In this document: positions 17,109 through 25,894 of the stretch, in pieces | How positions within the stretch are numbered: the first letter of the stretch is position 1 | Layout: the number at the start of each line of letters is the position of its first letter | From: Acuticoccus sp. MNP-M23 | GTDB taxonomy: Bacteria > Pseudomonadota > Alphaproteobacteria > Rhizobiales > Amorphaceae | Reading direction: 5' to 3' | NCBI RefSeq assembly: GCF_031195445.1 | Contig: NZ_CP133480.1 | Coordinates: forward strand, 1,970,001 to 2,034,000 | DNA length: 64,000 nt | Program-made: the position numbers and the translations under genes | Notes under the pieces: generated by a model | What the model saw: only the letters and a program-made list of their open reading frames with translations | What the model was told of the DNA's origin: nothing | Databases searched by the model: none

Positions 17109-17438
17109 CACCCAACCATCGACGCTGAATTTCAACGGCACGACTTTCTAACGCTTTATTTCAAAAAACACTTTTCAGGATAACCAAAGCCCGCCTCGTT
17201 TCATGAGGCGGGCTTCTTGCGTCCTTCCGCGGAGCAGGAAAGAAGATCCACGTCCCCATGGGATGTTCCAACCGAAAGGCGTTTCCCCGGCCGGGTCGTG
17301 TCCCATCGTCTCCACCAGGCCGCGGCCCGGCGGGTGCATTCCGCAAGGGATCGCAAAAAGCTCGCAATTTCTGCCGTGCCCTTGCATAGGACGGAAAGCG
17401 TGTGGAAAAGCGTTGATCTGACGTGGAGGAAGGTGGCT
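17106..17438. other. Intergenic region with terminator between small basic protein and isomerase
   Basis: About 330 bases hold the terminator at 17187-17217 and the leader of the isomerase gene. Apart from the GGAGGAAGG ribosome site at 17424-17432, I see no further structure and no convincing small gene. Confidence 0.45.
17187..17217 (+). terminator. Intrinsic terminator after small basic protein gene, copy 1
   Basis: AAGCCCGCCTC (17187-17197) pairs perfectly with GAGGCGGGCTT (17205-17215) around a 7-base loop and is followed by CTT. It lies 80 bases beyond the stop of the small basic protein gene. Confidence 0.85.
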
Positions 17439-18212
17439 GTGCAAAAATTTCACGCAGGGTTGGTCTCTGTCACCTTCCGGCATCTTGCGCCGGGCGACGT
17501 CGCAGCGCTCGCCCGTCGCGCGGGCCTTGCCGCCATCGAGTGGGGTGCCGACGTTCATGTGCCTCCCGGCGATGCCGCGAACGCCGGCGCGGTCGCCGAA
17601 CTCACCCGCAATGCGGGCCTCACGGTCGCGGCATACGGCTCCTACCTCCGGATGCCAACGTCGACCGAAGCCGAGGTCGATAGCGTGATGGACACGGCGG
17701 TTCAGCTGGGCGCGCCTATGGTGCGCATCTGGCCGGGCGAACGTGGCCGAGCTTCGCACACCTACACGCCGGCCGAGCGGGCGGACGTGGCCCGCGCCAT
17801 CGACAAGGCCGCCGCCAGTGCCGCCAAACACGGGCTTTCGCTGGGGCTGGAATATCACCCCGATACGCTGACCGACAATCAGGCGTCGAGTGCCGCGCTG
17901 ATGGCGGATATTACTGCGCCCAACGTCTACCTCTACTGGCAGCCGAGCCCGGGGATCGACGAGGCCGCGGCGCTGGACGAACTCGATGCGCTCGGCCGCC
18001 ATGTGGCGCACCTTCATGTGTTTGCCTGGGACGGGGCGAAGGCCCGCTATCCGCTCCAGACGGCGCATTCGCAATGGCAGCGCTACATCGCTGCGGTGCC
18101 GCAGGGAAGATGGACCGGCCCGCGCTACGCGATGCTGGAATTTGTTGCGGGCGACGATCCGGGCGCTTTCCTCGAGGACGCAGAAACGCTGAAAAAGATG
18201 CTCAACGGTTGA
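17439..18212 (+). CDS. Sugar isomerase/epimerase-type TIM-barrel protein
   Basis: This 257-residue protein resembles the xylose-isomerase-like TIM-barrel family (sugar phosphate isomerases/epimerases). Typical features are the early barrel strand GLAAIEWGADVHVP, the central VRIWPGERG, the metal-ligand strand LGLEYHPDTLTDN and the late strands HVAHLHVFAWDG and MLEFVAGDD with their acidic and histidine metal ligands. The GTG at 17439 follows GGAGGAAGG by 6 bases; GTG 17433 is an alternative. It probably forms an operon with the acyltransferase fusion 30 bases downstream and faces the oligosaccharide-type importer genes tail to tail. The substrate is unknown. Confidence 0.85.
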   Translation: MQKFHAGLVSVTFRHLAPGDVAALARRAGLAAIEWGADVHVPPGDAANAGAVAELTRNAGLTVAAYGSYLRMPTSTEAEVDSVMDTAVQLGAPMVRIWPGERGRASHTYTPAERADVARAIDKAAASAAKHGLSLGLEYHPDTLTDNQASSAALMADITAPNVYLYWQPSPGIDEAAALDELDALGRHVAHLHVFAWDGAKARYPLQTAHSQWQRYIAAVPQGRWTGPRYAMLEFVAGDDPGAFLEDAETLKKMLNG

Positions 18213-18243
18213 GTTGAGCCTGCAAACGCCGCAAGAATTGCAC

Positions 18244-19971
18244 ATGCCAGCAAAACCCGCAATCGAAACCGAAGCCTCGCCACCGCAGCACGGGCCGGGC
18301 GCCAAGGCGCTCTCCGCTGCGGAACGCCGAGCCCGGGCAGGCTGGATGCCCTGGACGCAGCCCGGCGACGCAGAGACCGCGGCCGAGCAGCGCGAACGGC
18401 AGCAGACGCTTGCGGCGCAATTCGGTGCCAGTCTGGCGTCGGATGTCTTCATTGCGCCCGATGCGCAGGTGTTTACCGACCAGCTGACCATGGGGGCGCG
18501 CAGCTGGATTGCCGCCGGCGCGCTGGTGCGCGGTGATGTCACCATGGGGGCGGACTGCACGGTCAATCCCTATGCCTGCCTTTCGGGGCAGCTGGTGATC
18601 GGCGACGGGGTGCGCATCGCCTCCCATGCCACCCTCGTCGGCTTCAACCACGATGCCGATGATCTCGACGTGCCCATCTTCCGGCAGGGGACCTCCGCGC
18701 GGGGCATCAAAGTCGGCGACGATGTGTGGATCGGCGCCAACGCCGTGCTGCTCGATGGTGTGACCGTCGGCAACCACGTGATCGTCGCCGCCGGCGCCGT
18801 GGTCAGCCGCAACGTGCCGGACTACAGCGTTGTCGGCGGCGTCCCGGCACGGGTGATCCGCGATCGGCGCGACAGGACCGTCCCCGCCAGGCGCGCACCG
18901 GCCGAAGCGGCGCTTGAAAGCCTTGGCGCAATGGCGTCTGCCGAGTGGCAGGCCATTGTTGACGCGGCGCGGGACCCGGATGCGCCGGGCTTCCTCTCGG
19001 TGGATGCACATGGTCGGCGCCAACTGACCGCGCGCCACCTTTGCGACGTGATCGAAATTGCGACCAGCTTCGGCGCGGAGGCGCCGCTGGCGGACCGGGC
19101 GGAGGCTGTCGACTGGCTGCAAGGCCTGCAGGACGAGGACACGGGCCTCTTTCCGGACCCGTTCCAGCCGCCCGCGCCGGGGACGGCGCAGGACGGTGAC
19201 GGCCTTGCGCTCTACAATGTGCTCGCCGTCGGTTACGCGCTCGAATGCCTTGGGGCAGCCCCGCGCGCGCCCGTCCGGGTGTTTGAAGAGATGTCCGGCG
19301 AGGCGCTGTGCCGGTGGCTGGAAAGGCTGCCGTGGGCAAGCCGGGCCTGGGGCGCAGGCGCTGCGGTCGATGCGCTTGGCACCGCGCTCTATTTCAACCG
19401 GCGCTACCACCAGAGCGGGCGGCATCTGGAAACGCTGTTCGGCTGGCTCGCGCTCAACGTGGACAAGGTGACGGGGGTGTGGGGCCGGCCCACCGAGGCC
19501 GAAGCGATGTTGCAGCCGGTCAATGGATTCTACCGGCTCACCCGCGGCACCTATGCGCAGTTCGGCGTGCCGCTTCCGGCTCCGGACGCTGCCATTGACA
19601 CCGTTCTTGCCCACCGGCGCCATTTTCGAGGCTTTCAGGGCGCGCGCTATAACGCCTGCAACATCCTCGACATTGTGCACCCGCTGTGGCTCGCCACCAG
19701 GGAGACGGACCACAGGCGCTGCGAAATCGAGGCGCTGATGGCGGGCGAGATCGTGCGTGCAGCTGCAGCGTGGAAACCCGGCGCGGGTTTCGCGTTCGGG
19801 TCAGGCCAGGCCGCGGGGCTTCAGGGGACCGAGATGTGGTTGTCGACGGTGTACCTGATGGCCAACATTCTCGGCCTTGCAGGCGCATTCCCGTTTTGCC
19901 CCAAGGGCATCCACCGGACCGAACCGGTGGGGCAGGGGTCGCCCTCCACCATGCGGGCGGAGGGCGACTAG
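18244..19971 (+). CDS. Hexapeptide acyltransferase fused to an all-helical domain
   Basis: The N-terminal part (about residues 60-205 of 575) is a left-handed beta-helix acyltransferase of the maltose/galactoside O-acetyltransferase type. It shows repeated hexapeptides such as VTMGADCTVNPYACLSG, VGDDVWIGANAVLLDGVTVG and VVGGVPARVI, with the catalytic-type His in ASHATLVGFNHD. The rest (about 230-575) is a mostly helical region with Trp/Tyr-rich repeats (AVDWLQGLQDEDTGLFPDPF, RAWGAGAAVDALGTALYFNR) that resembles an alpha/alpha toroid but matches no family I can name. The ATG at 18244 is preferred; a TTG at 18214 would add 10 residues. It converges with the DUF2264 gene, leaving 13 bases between the two stops. 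Confidence 0.8.
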   Translation: MPAKPAIETEASPPQHGPGAKALSAAERRARAGWMPWTQPGDAETAAEQRERQQTLAAQFGASLASDVFIAPDAQVFTDQLTMGARSWIAAGALVRGDVTMGADCTVNPYACLSGQLVIGDGVRIASHATLVGFNHDADDLDVPIFRQGTSARGIKVGDDVWIGANAVLLDGVTVGNHVIVAAGAVVSRNVPDYSVVGGVPARVIRDRRDRTVPARRAPAEAALESLGAMASAEWQAIVDAARDPDAPGFLSVDAHGRRQLTARHLCDVIEIATSFGAEAPLADRAEAVDWLQGLQDEDTGLFPDPFQPPAPGTAQDGDGLALYNVLAVGYALECLGAAPRAPVRVFEEMSGEALCRWLERLPWASRAWGAGAAVDALGTALYFNRRYHQSGRHLETLFGWLALNVDKVTGVWGRPTEAEAMLQPVNGFYRLTRGTYAQFGVPLPAPDAAIDTVLAHRRHFRGFQGARYNACNILDIVHPLWLATRETDHRRCEIEALMAGEIVRAAAAWKPGAGFAFGSGQAAGLQGTEMWLSTVYLMANILGLAGAFPFCPKGIHRTEPVGQGSPSTMRAEGD

Positions 19972-19984
19972 GGCCTGGGGGAGG

Positions 19985-21874
19985 CTATGCGCGCCAGCCG
20001 GCGGCGGGCGGCGTGCCTGTGTCGCCGGGGAAGGGCGGCGGGGTGCCCTCGCGTCTTTCCATCCCCTTCACCGGCGTGCCGTTCGCGGCCATTTCCTCTA
20101 GCGCGGCAACCGTGGGCGCGGCCGGAATTGCGGCGGGCCAGCCGGCTGCGTCCGCCGGGGTGGTGCTCGCCACGAAGGCGCCCATCAGCCAGGTTGTGCC
20201 GGGTTCCAGAGTGCCGAAGAGGTGCGGCACATGGGTTTGCGGGAAATGAAGCGACGTATTGGGATGCGCCCGCCGGAGGGACTCGCCGCGCCCGTCCTCG
20301 CCGAGCGCGACGGCGAGGGAAGCATGGTCCGCGGTGACGACCAGCGCACGTCCGGCGTCGGCCACTTCCTCATCGGGCTCGCGGTCGGTGCGCTCGATGG
20401 CGAAGCCGCCCTCCGTGGTGAACAATTTCTTGTCCGTCGTCACCTTGTGGGCGCGGATGTGGAAGGGCGGGCGCGCCAGGAGCCAGGTTTCCACACTGAT
20501 CCCATCCGCAGGCTCCCAGCGGGCATAGAGCCAGTCGTCGCCGATCCGCGCATCCTCGTTGTGGCTGCGGGTGAGGAAGGTGCGCCCGTCCGGCGAGAGC
20601 GCCAGCATGTTGTCGAACGGGTTGATGGTAAACCCCAGCGACGCCGAGTCCATCGAGAAGCCAAGCGCCGTGGAGTAGGCGAATTTGGCGTATTTCTCGG
20701 CGTTCCCTCTGAGCGGCACCCGCATCTCGTTGCATGAGGACAGGACCACGCGCCCGGCGCCCGAACCGTAGCCGACCATGCCGGCGACATTGGAGGCATA
20801 GGTCGCGTCCGCGTTGGTCTTCGGCGCTTCGGGGGTGGACCAGAACGGGTGGCTCTCGGGAAGCGCCAGTGGGAGGTACGCCTTCAGCGCCCAGTAGGGC
20901 GAGCCTGGCGAATTGTACACCTCGCACATGTGGAGCGAGGGGTAGGCGTAGCCGATGCCCATGATGCCATCGCGGTCGAAATAGTCCCGCTCGCCCCACC
21001 AGCGCAGATTGCGCGCCCACAGGCCGCGGATCTCGCCCCACGGCAGGGCCTCCACGTCGGCAAAGGCAAGGCCGGCCCAGAAGGACGCCTGCGCAAAGCG
21101 GTAGGTCATCGACCGGCCAAAGGCGAGGCTCGCGCCCTTCGCATCGAACCAGTGCTGGAACTCCTGCGCGAATTCTGCCGCGCGGGCGCGGAAGCGGGCG
21201 GCGCGGGCATCATCGTCCGCCGCAAATCCGGCGTAGATGAGACCGTAAAAATGCATCGCGAAGCCGATATAGTGGTCGAACCGGCGCAGGACTCCGTCCG
21301 AATACCAACCGTCGCCGACGTAAAATTGTTCGAGCCTGTCGAGCGCCTCCTCGCGCACCGAAAGGTCGTGGTCGATGCCGACGTGGCTGAGCGCCATCGA
21401 CGCCAGAACGTGGAAGAAGTGCCAGTTGTTGTCGGCGGTGCGCTGGGTCAACGTGAACTTCAGCCAGTCCGCCACGTGGCCCTTGGCGGTGTCGTCCAGC
21501 GGATCCCACAGGTCCTTCTTTGCAAACAGGAGGCCGAACCCGATGGCGGCGGACTCCACCAGCCGCTGGTCCCGGCTTTGGAACGTGCCCCAATATTCGG
21601 GGTGCGCGGGGTCGGTGCCGTTGGCGTAGCCTTCGCGGAACATCGCCCAGTCGTCGAAGGGCAGGCCGCCGGCCGACAGCGGGGCGAGGCCGAAGAGCGG
21701 ACGGGAAAAGCCTTCCAGCTCCGCCGCAGTGCGGGTGAAGTGCGCCGCAGGCAGACCGAGCGAAACGCGCGCACGCCCCTTGCTGAAGAACGATTTCACC
21801 GGACGCCACAGGTCGACAACAGACCGCGCGAAATCCGCACGACTTTCGAGGGGATTGCCTTCAATCGGGTTCAT
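19985..21874 (-). CDS. DUF2264 family protein, likely polysaccharide-related
   Basis: This 629-residue protein matches the DUF2264 type. Its N-terminal half is rich in aromatic helical repeats (SRDQRLVESAAIGFGLLFAK, TADNNWHFFHVLASMALSHV, DGWYSDGVLRRFDHYIGFAM) like the alpha/alpha barrel of glycan-degrading lyases and hydrolases. The C-terminal half looks like a beta-sandwich. It has no signal peptide, so it would act in the cytoplasm on imported substrate. It is the last gene of the minus-strand importer operon, 41 bases after the ATPase gene. Neighbours include a Dpp/Opp-type ABC importer and a LacI regulator, which fits degradation of imported oligosaccharides. The substrate is not determined. 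Confidence 0.85.
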   Translation of the reverse strand: MNPIEGNPLESRADFARSVVDLWRPVKSFFSKGRARVSLGLPAAHFTRTAAELEGFSRPLFGLAPLSAGGLPFDDWAMFREGYANGTDPAHPEYWGTFQSRDQRLVESAAIGFGLLFAKKDLWDPLDDTAKGHVADWLKFTLTQRTADNNWHFFHVLASMALSHVGIDHDLSVREEALDRLEQFYVGDGWYSDGVLRRFDHYIGFAMHFYGLIYAGFAADDDARAARFRARAAEFAQEFQHWFDAKGASLAFGRSMTYRFAQASFWAGLAFADVEALPWGEIRGLWARNLRWWGERDYFDRDGIMGIGYAYPSLHMCEVYNSPGSPYWALKAYLPLALPESHPFWSTPEAPKTNADATYASNVAGMVGYGSGAGRVVLSSCNEMRVPLRGNAEKYAKFAYSTALGFSMDSASLGFTINPFDNMLALSPDGRTFLTRSHNEDARIGDDWLYARWEPADGISVETWLLARPPFHIRAHKVTTDKKLFTTEGGFAIERTDREPDEEVADAGRALVVTADHASLAVALGEDGRGESLRRAHPNTSLHFPQTHVPHLFGTLEPGTTWLMGAFVASTTPADAAGWPAAIPAAPTVAALEEMAANGTPVKGMERREGTPPPFPGDTGTPPAAGWRA

Positions 21875-21915
21875 TGGGCCTTGGTTCTCTTGGAGTGATT
21901 GGAAGCCGCGGCCGG

Positions 21916-23619
21916 TTACGCGCTGAGAAGGCGCCGGCGGTCGGGATCGGTGGCAGGAACGGCGGCAATCAGGCGCCGCGTGTAATCCTTTTCGGGGGTC
22001 TGGCAGACCGTGGCGGCAGAGCCAAGTTCGACCAGCTCGCCGTGGTGCATCACCGCAATCCGGTCGCAGAAGTAGCGAACCACGCCGAGGTCGTGGCCGA
22101 CGAACAGGTAGCTGACGCCAAGCTCCGACTGGAGGTCGAACAGGAGGTCGAGGATCTGCGAGCGGATCGAGCCGTCGAGCGCAGAGGTCGCCTCGTCGGC
22201 AATGATGACGCGCGGCTCCACCGCAATGGCGCGGGCGATGGAGATGCGCTGCCGCTGTCCGCCGGAGAAGGCGTGCGGGTAACGGCTCATCACGTTGGTG
22301 GGGAGGCCGACCCGCTCCAGAAGCTGTGCGACGCGGTCGCGGATCTCGGCAGGGGAGAGGCGCTTTTCCAGGGTCAGCGGTTCGGCGATGACCTGCTCCA
22401 CCGTCATCCGCGGGTTGAGCGAGGAGAACGGGTCCTGAAACACCATCCGGATCTCGCGGTTGAGGCCGGCGCTGCGCAGTGCATTGTCCTTCAGGAGATC
22501 GAACTCGCGCCCGTCCTTGGAGCGGTATACCGCGCGCCCGGCATCGGCCTTGAGGAGGCCGACGAGGGCGCGCACCAGCGTTGTCTTGCCCGACCCGCTT
22601 TCGCCGACGATGCCGAGATTTTCGCCTTCGTGCAGCGTGAACGACACGTTCTTCAGCGCATGGAATTCGCGCGTCTTGCGGAAGATCAGCCCGGTGCGCT
22701 TGCGGAAGGTGAGGTCGAGCCCATCGACTTCAAGCAGCGGCTTTGCAGTCGGTGCCGGCAAGGTCCCGCCGCGCGCATGGTCGCCGACGATGGAGAATTT
22801 TGCGGACGCGCCGATGAGGTGCCGGGCGTAGCGTGTTTTTGCGTGGTGGAAGAGTTTGCGGACAGGGCCGGTCTCCACCAGCTTGCCGCGGAACATCACC
22901 GCCACGCGGTCCGCCACTTCGGCGACCACGCCAAGGTCGTGGGTGATGAAGATCACCCCCATGCCGAGGCTGTCCTGCAGATGTTTGACGAGGCGCAGGA
23001 TCTCTGCCTGTGTGGTGACGTCCAGCGCGGTGGTGGGCTCGTCGGCAATCAGGATGTCGGGCTCGCACGAGAGCGCCATCGCAATCATCGCGCGCTGGCG
23101 CATCCCGCCCGAAAACTCGAACGAATACTGGTCGAGCGCGGTTTCCGGCGAGGGGATCTGCACCCGCCGCAGCGCCTCGATGGCGTCGCGGCGCGCCTCT
23201 GCCGCGGGCACATCGCGGTGGAGCTGGATCGTTTCGACAATCTGCTGGCCGATGGTGTGGACCGGGCTCAGCGACGACATCGGCTCCTGAAAGACGAGCC
23301 CGATTCGACCGCCGCGGATCGACCGCATCTTCGGTCCCTTGACGTCGATCTTCGCCAGATCGTCCGCCGTCCCGTCCGGGCCGTGGAGAAGGATCGACCC
23401 GCCGGTGATGATGCCGGGTTTCTCGATCCGCATCACCGCGCGGGCGGTGACGGATTTGCCCGATCCGCTCTCGCCGACCATGCACAGCGTTTCGCCGCGC
23501 GACAGGTCGAAGCTGACCGACTGGACGACGTCAATGGTCTGCTTGCGCACCGGAAACCCGACCGAGAGGTCGCGCACCGAGAGGAGACGGTTGGGATCAG
23601 GCTTGGCAGGGTTTTCCAT
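21916..23619 (-). CDS. Dpp/Opp-type ABC importer, double ATPase subunit
   Basis: This 567-residue protein joins two ATPase domains of the peptide/opine/nickel family that are usually separate DppD- and DppF-like proteins. Domain 1 (about 10-265) has Walker A GESGSGKS, signature FSGGMRQR and Walker B ILIADEPT. Domain 2 (about 300-560) has GESGSGKTT, FSGGQRQR and VIIADEAT. Both sets of motifs are intact, so both sites should hydrolyse ATP. The ATG at 23619 overlaps the stop of the upstream permease gene by one base (TGATG). It powers import through the two permeases at 23619-25824. Confidence 0.95.
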   Translation of the reverse strand: MENPAKPDPNRLLSVRDLSVGFPVRKQTIDVVQSVSFDLSRGETLCMVGESGSGKSVTARAVMRIEKPGIITGGSILLHGPDGTADDLAKIDVKGPKMRSIRGGRIGLVFQEPMSSLSPVHTIGQQIVETIQLHRDVPAAEARRDAIEALRRVQIPSPETALDQYSFEFSGGMRQRAMIAMALSCEPDILIADEPTTALDVTTQAEILRLVKHLQDSLGMGVIFITHDLGVVAEVADRVAVMFRGKLVETGPVRKLFHHAKTRYARHLIGASAKFSIVGDHARGGTLPAPTAKPLLEVDGLDLTFRKRTGLIFRKTREFHALKNVSFTLHEGENLGIVGESGSGKTTLVRALVGLLKADAGRAVYRSKDGREFDLLKDNALRSAGLNREIRMVFQDPFSSLNPRMTVEQVIAEPLTLEKRLSPAEIRDRVAQLLERVGLPTNVMSRYPHAFSGGQRQRISIARAIAVEPRVIIADEATSALDGSIRSQILDLLFDLQSELGVSYLFVGHDLGVVRYFCDRIAVMHHGELVELGSAATVCQTPEKDYTRRLIAAVPATDPDRRRLLSA

Positions 23620-24836
23620 CAGTGGCCCCCGTACGGGTCGGCGGCATCGCGCATGCCATCGCCGAGGAAGTTCATGGCGAGGATCGTCACCACAATCGCA
23701 AAGCCGGGCAGGAGCAGCCACGGTGCGTCCGCCACCGCGCGCAGATTCTGCGCCTCCTGCAGGAGGACGCCCCACGAGATCACCGGCGATTGCAGCCCGA
23801 GGCCGAGGAAGCTGAGGCTGGTTTCGGCGAGGATCATGCCCGGAATGGCGAGCGTTGCCACTGCGATGACGTGACTGGTGAACGACGGCAGCATGTGCCG
23901 CATGATGATGCGCAAATCCTTCGCGCCATCGAGCCGCGCCGCCGACACATAGTCCTCCGACTTCAGCGACAGGAAGCGGCTGCGGACCACGCGCGCAAGC
24001 TCGGTCCACCCGATCAGAGACAGGATCAGCGTGATTGCGAAGTAGTTCTGCATGGCCGACCAGTCGCGCGGCAAAGCTGCGGCAAAGCCCATCCACAAGG
24101 GGATCGGGGGGATCGAACGGATGAACTCGATCACCCGCTGGATGACGTTGTCGATCACCCCGCCATAGTAGCCGGAGACCCCGCCGATCAGGACGCCGAA
24201 GACGAGGCTGAGTGCAATTCCCGCGAGGCCGATCGAAAGCGTGATCCGCGCGCCGTAGATCATGCGGGACAGGAGATCGCGGCCGAGACGGTCGGTGCCC
24301 AGCAGGAACAGCGTTGCCCGCCGCCCGCCATCGACGCCGAAGAGATGATGCTCGATCGGGAACAGGCCCCACATCTGCGTTTCCCACGATTTGGGAAAGA
24401 GGACGAGGTTGTAGGTGGTGTCCGGGTCGACGACGAAGGTGCGGCGCAGAGCAACCGGATCGACCTCGACCTTGTAGCCGTGGACGTGCGGGCGGAAGGT
24501 CCAGTCATCCTCGAACAGGTGGATCATCTGCGGCGGCGCGTAGGTGTAGCGCGGGTTCACCTTCTGCGGATCGTTGGGCGCCAGAAATTCGGCGAAGGCG
24601 GCAACCAGATAGAGGAGCACGATCAGCACAAGGCTGATCATGGCAAGCTTGTGGGCGCGAAATGCCCGCCACACCAGCTGCCACTGGGTTTCCATCCCGG
24701 CGCGGGTCGTCGCGGTGGCGGCGCCGGTGTCGAGGAGGTCTGCCTCGAAGTCCGGGTCTTCCAGCGCGGTGTGCTCGGCTTCGGGGATGACCAGCGGCGC
24801 TTCGGTGCGCGAAAGGGGGAGCATCTTGTTACCCAT
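23619..24836 (-). CDS. Dpp/Opp-type ABC importer permease (DppC-like)
   Basis: This 405-residue inner-membrane permease has a long N-terminal cytoplasmic tail, one membrane segment (LAMISLVLIVLLYLVAAFAEF) and then, after a large periplasmic loop of about 150 residues, the core of five further segments. The permease-ATPase contact (EAA) loop is EDYVSAARLDGAKDLRIIMR. LFLLGTDRLGRDLLSRMIYG is the DppC-family hallmark. The extra-long periplasmic insert is a feature of the longer members of this family. The start overlaps the end of the DppB-like gene by 8 bases. Confidence 0.93.
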   Translation of the reverse strand: MGNKMLPLSRTEAPLVIPEAEHTALEDPDFEADLLDTGAATATTRAGMETQWQLVWRAFRAHKLAMISLVLIVLLYLVAAFAEFLAPNDPQKVNPRYTYAPPQMIHLFEDDWTFRPHVHGYKVEVDPVALRRTFVVDPDTTYNLVLFPKSWETQMWGLFPIEHHLFGVDGGRRATLFLLGTDRLGRDLLSRMIYGARITLSIGLAGIALSLVFGVLIGGVSGYYGGVIDNVIQRVIEFIRSIPPIPLWMGFAAALPRDWSAMQNYFAITLILSLIGWTELARVVRSRFLSLKSEDYVSAARLDGAKDLRIIMRHMLPSFTSHVIAVATLAIPGMILAETSLSFLGLGLQSPVISWGVLLQEAQNLRAVADAPWLLLPGFAIVVTILAMNFLGDGMRDAADPYGGH

Positions 24837-25824
24837 CGGCCATGCCTGCGCGAATTCTGGGGTCGATCCAGGCCAGCAGGAGGTCAGACACCAGGGTACC
24901 GACCAGAGTGAGGATGCCCATGAAGAGGATCAGCGCGCCCGCCAGGTGCATGTCCTGCGACAGCAACGAGCGCAAAAGGATCGGCGACAGCGTGGGCAGG
25001 TTGAGGACGATCGCCGTCACGATGGAGCTGGAGATGATTGTCGGCAGCACCCAGCCGACCGTGGCCACCAGCGGGATCATCGCAACGCGCACGGGGTAGC
25101 GCATGATGAGGTCGCGCTCCTTCATCCCCTTGGCGCGGGCGGTGACGACGTAGGGCTTGTGAAGTTCGTCGAGAAGGTTGGCGCGCAGCGTGCGGATGAC
25201 GTGCGCCGCCCCGCCGGTCGCGATCACCAGCACCGGGATCCAGACATGGCCGAGAAAGTCGATGATGCGGCCGATGGACCAGTGTGCGTTGGCATATTCC
25301 TGGGAGAACAGCCCCTGCGTCGCCGACCCGGTGAAGACGTAGATGATGTACATGATGAGCAGCGCGAACAGGAAGTTGGGCACTGCAAGGCCGATGAAGC
25401 CGAACACGGTGGCGAACATGTCGCCCACCGAATAGCGCCGCACCGCCGAATAGATGCCGATGGGAATTGCGATGCCCCAGAGGGCGACAACCGCAAGACT
25501 TTCCACCAGCAGCGAGATGCCGAGCCGGCTCTGGATGATTTCGGAAACCGGCTTCGACAGGTTGAAGCTGTAGCCGAGATCGCCGACGAGCAGGTTCCGC
25601 ACCCACTGGAAATACTGGACGATGAACGGCTGATCGAGGCCATAGCGCTCGCGCAGCATGTCCAGCGTCTGGGCGACGTTGCCGTCGCCCGAAGCGGCGA
25701 GCTCGGCGGCATAGGCCGAGATCACGTCACCCGGCGGGAGCTGGATGATGAAGAAGCACACGAACGACAGCGCAAACACCATTACGAGCATCGTCACGAG
25801 GCGATTGAGGATGAAGCGGATCAT
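24829..25824 (-). CDS. Dpp/Opp-type ABC importer permease (DppB-like)
   Basis: This 331-residue inner-membrane permease begins with the typical MIRFILNRLVTMLVMVFAL segment and has six predicted membrane helices. The EAA loop is KPYVVTARAKGMKERDLIMR. The ATG at 25824 has GAGGGA upstream; a longer in-frame start at 25863 lies inside the hairpin between this gene and the binding-protein gene and is unlikely. It pairs with the DppC-like permease to form the translocation channel. Confidence 0.93.
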   Translation of the reverse strand: MIRFILNRLVTMLVMVFALSFVCFFIIQLPPGDVISAYAAELAASGDGNVAQTLDMLRERYGLDQPFIVQYFQWVRNLLVGDLGYSFNLSKPVSEIIQSRLGISLLVESLAVVALWGIAIPIGIYSAVRRYSVGDMFATVFGFIGLAVPNFLFALLIMYIIYVFTGSATQGLFSQEYANAHWSIGRIIDFLGHVWIPVLVIATGGAAHVIRTLRANLLDELHKPYVVTARAKGMKERDLIMRYPVRVAMIPLVATVGWVLPTIISSSIVTAIVLNLPTLSPILLRSLLSQDMHLAGALILFMGILTLVGTLVSDLLLAWIDPRIRAGMADG

Positions 25825-25847
25825 GCCAGCGGTTCCCTCTCGGAAGC

Positions 25848-25876
25848 CGGCGCGCCCCGTCATAAGAGGCGCGCCG
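25848..25876 (-). terminator. Hairpin between binding-protein and permease genes
   Basis: CGGCGCGCC (25848-25856) pairs perfectly with GGCGCGCCG (25868-25876). There is no T-run, so it is probably an mRNA-stabilising or attenuating hairpin that lets the binding-protein gene be expressed more than the permease genes. Confidence 0.6.
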
Positions 25877-25894
25877 ATCCTCGGTTGCGGTTGA

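Noticed and set aside
23620-24387. N-terminal extension of the double ATPase gene to 24387
   Set aside because: It overlaps the DppC-like permease gene out of frame, and the ATG at 23619 with the TGATG overlap gives a normal double ATPase.
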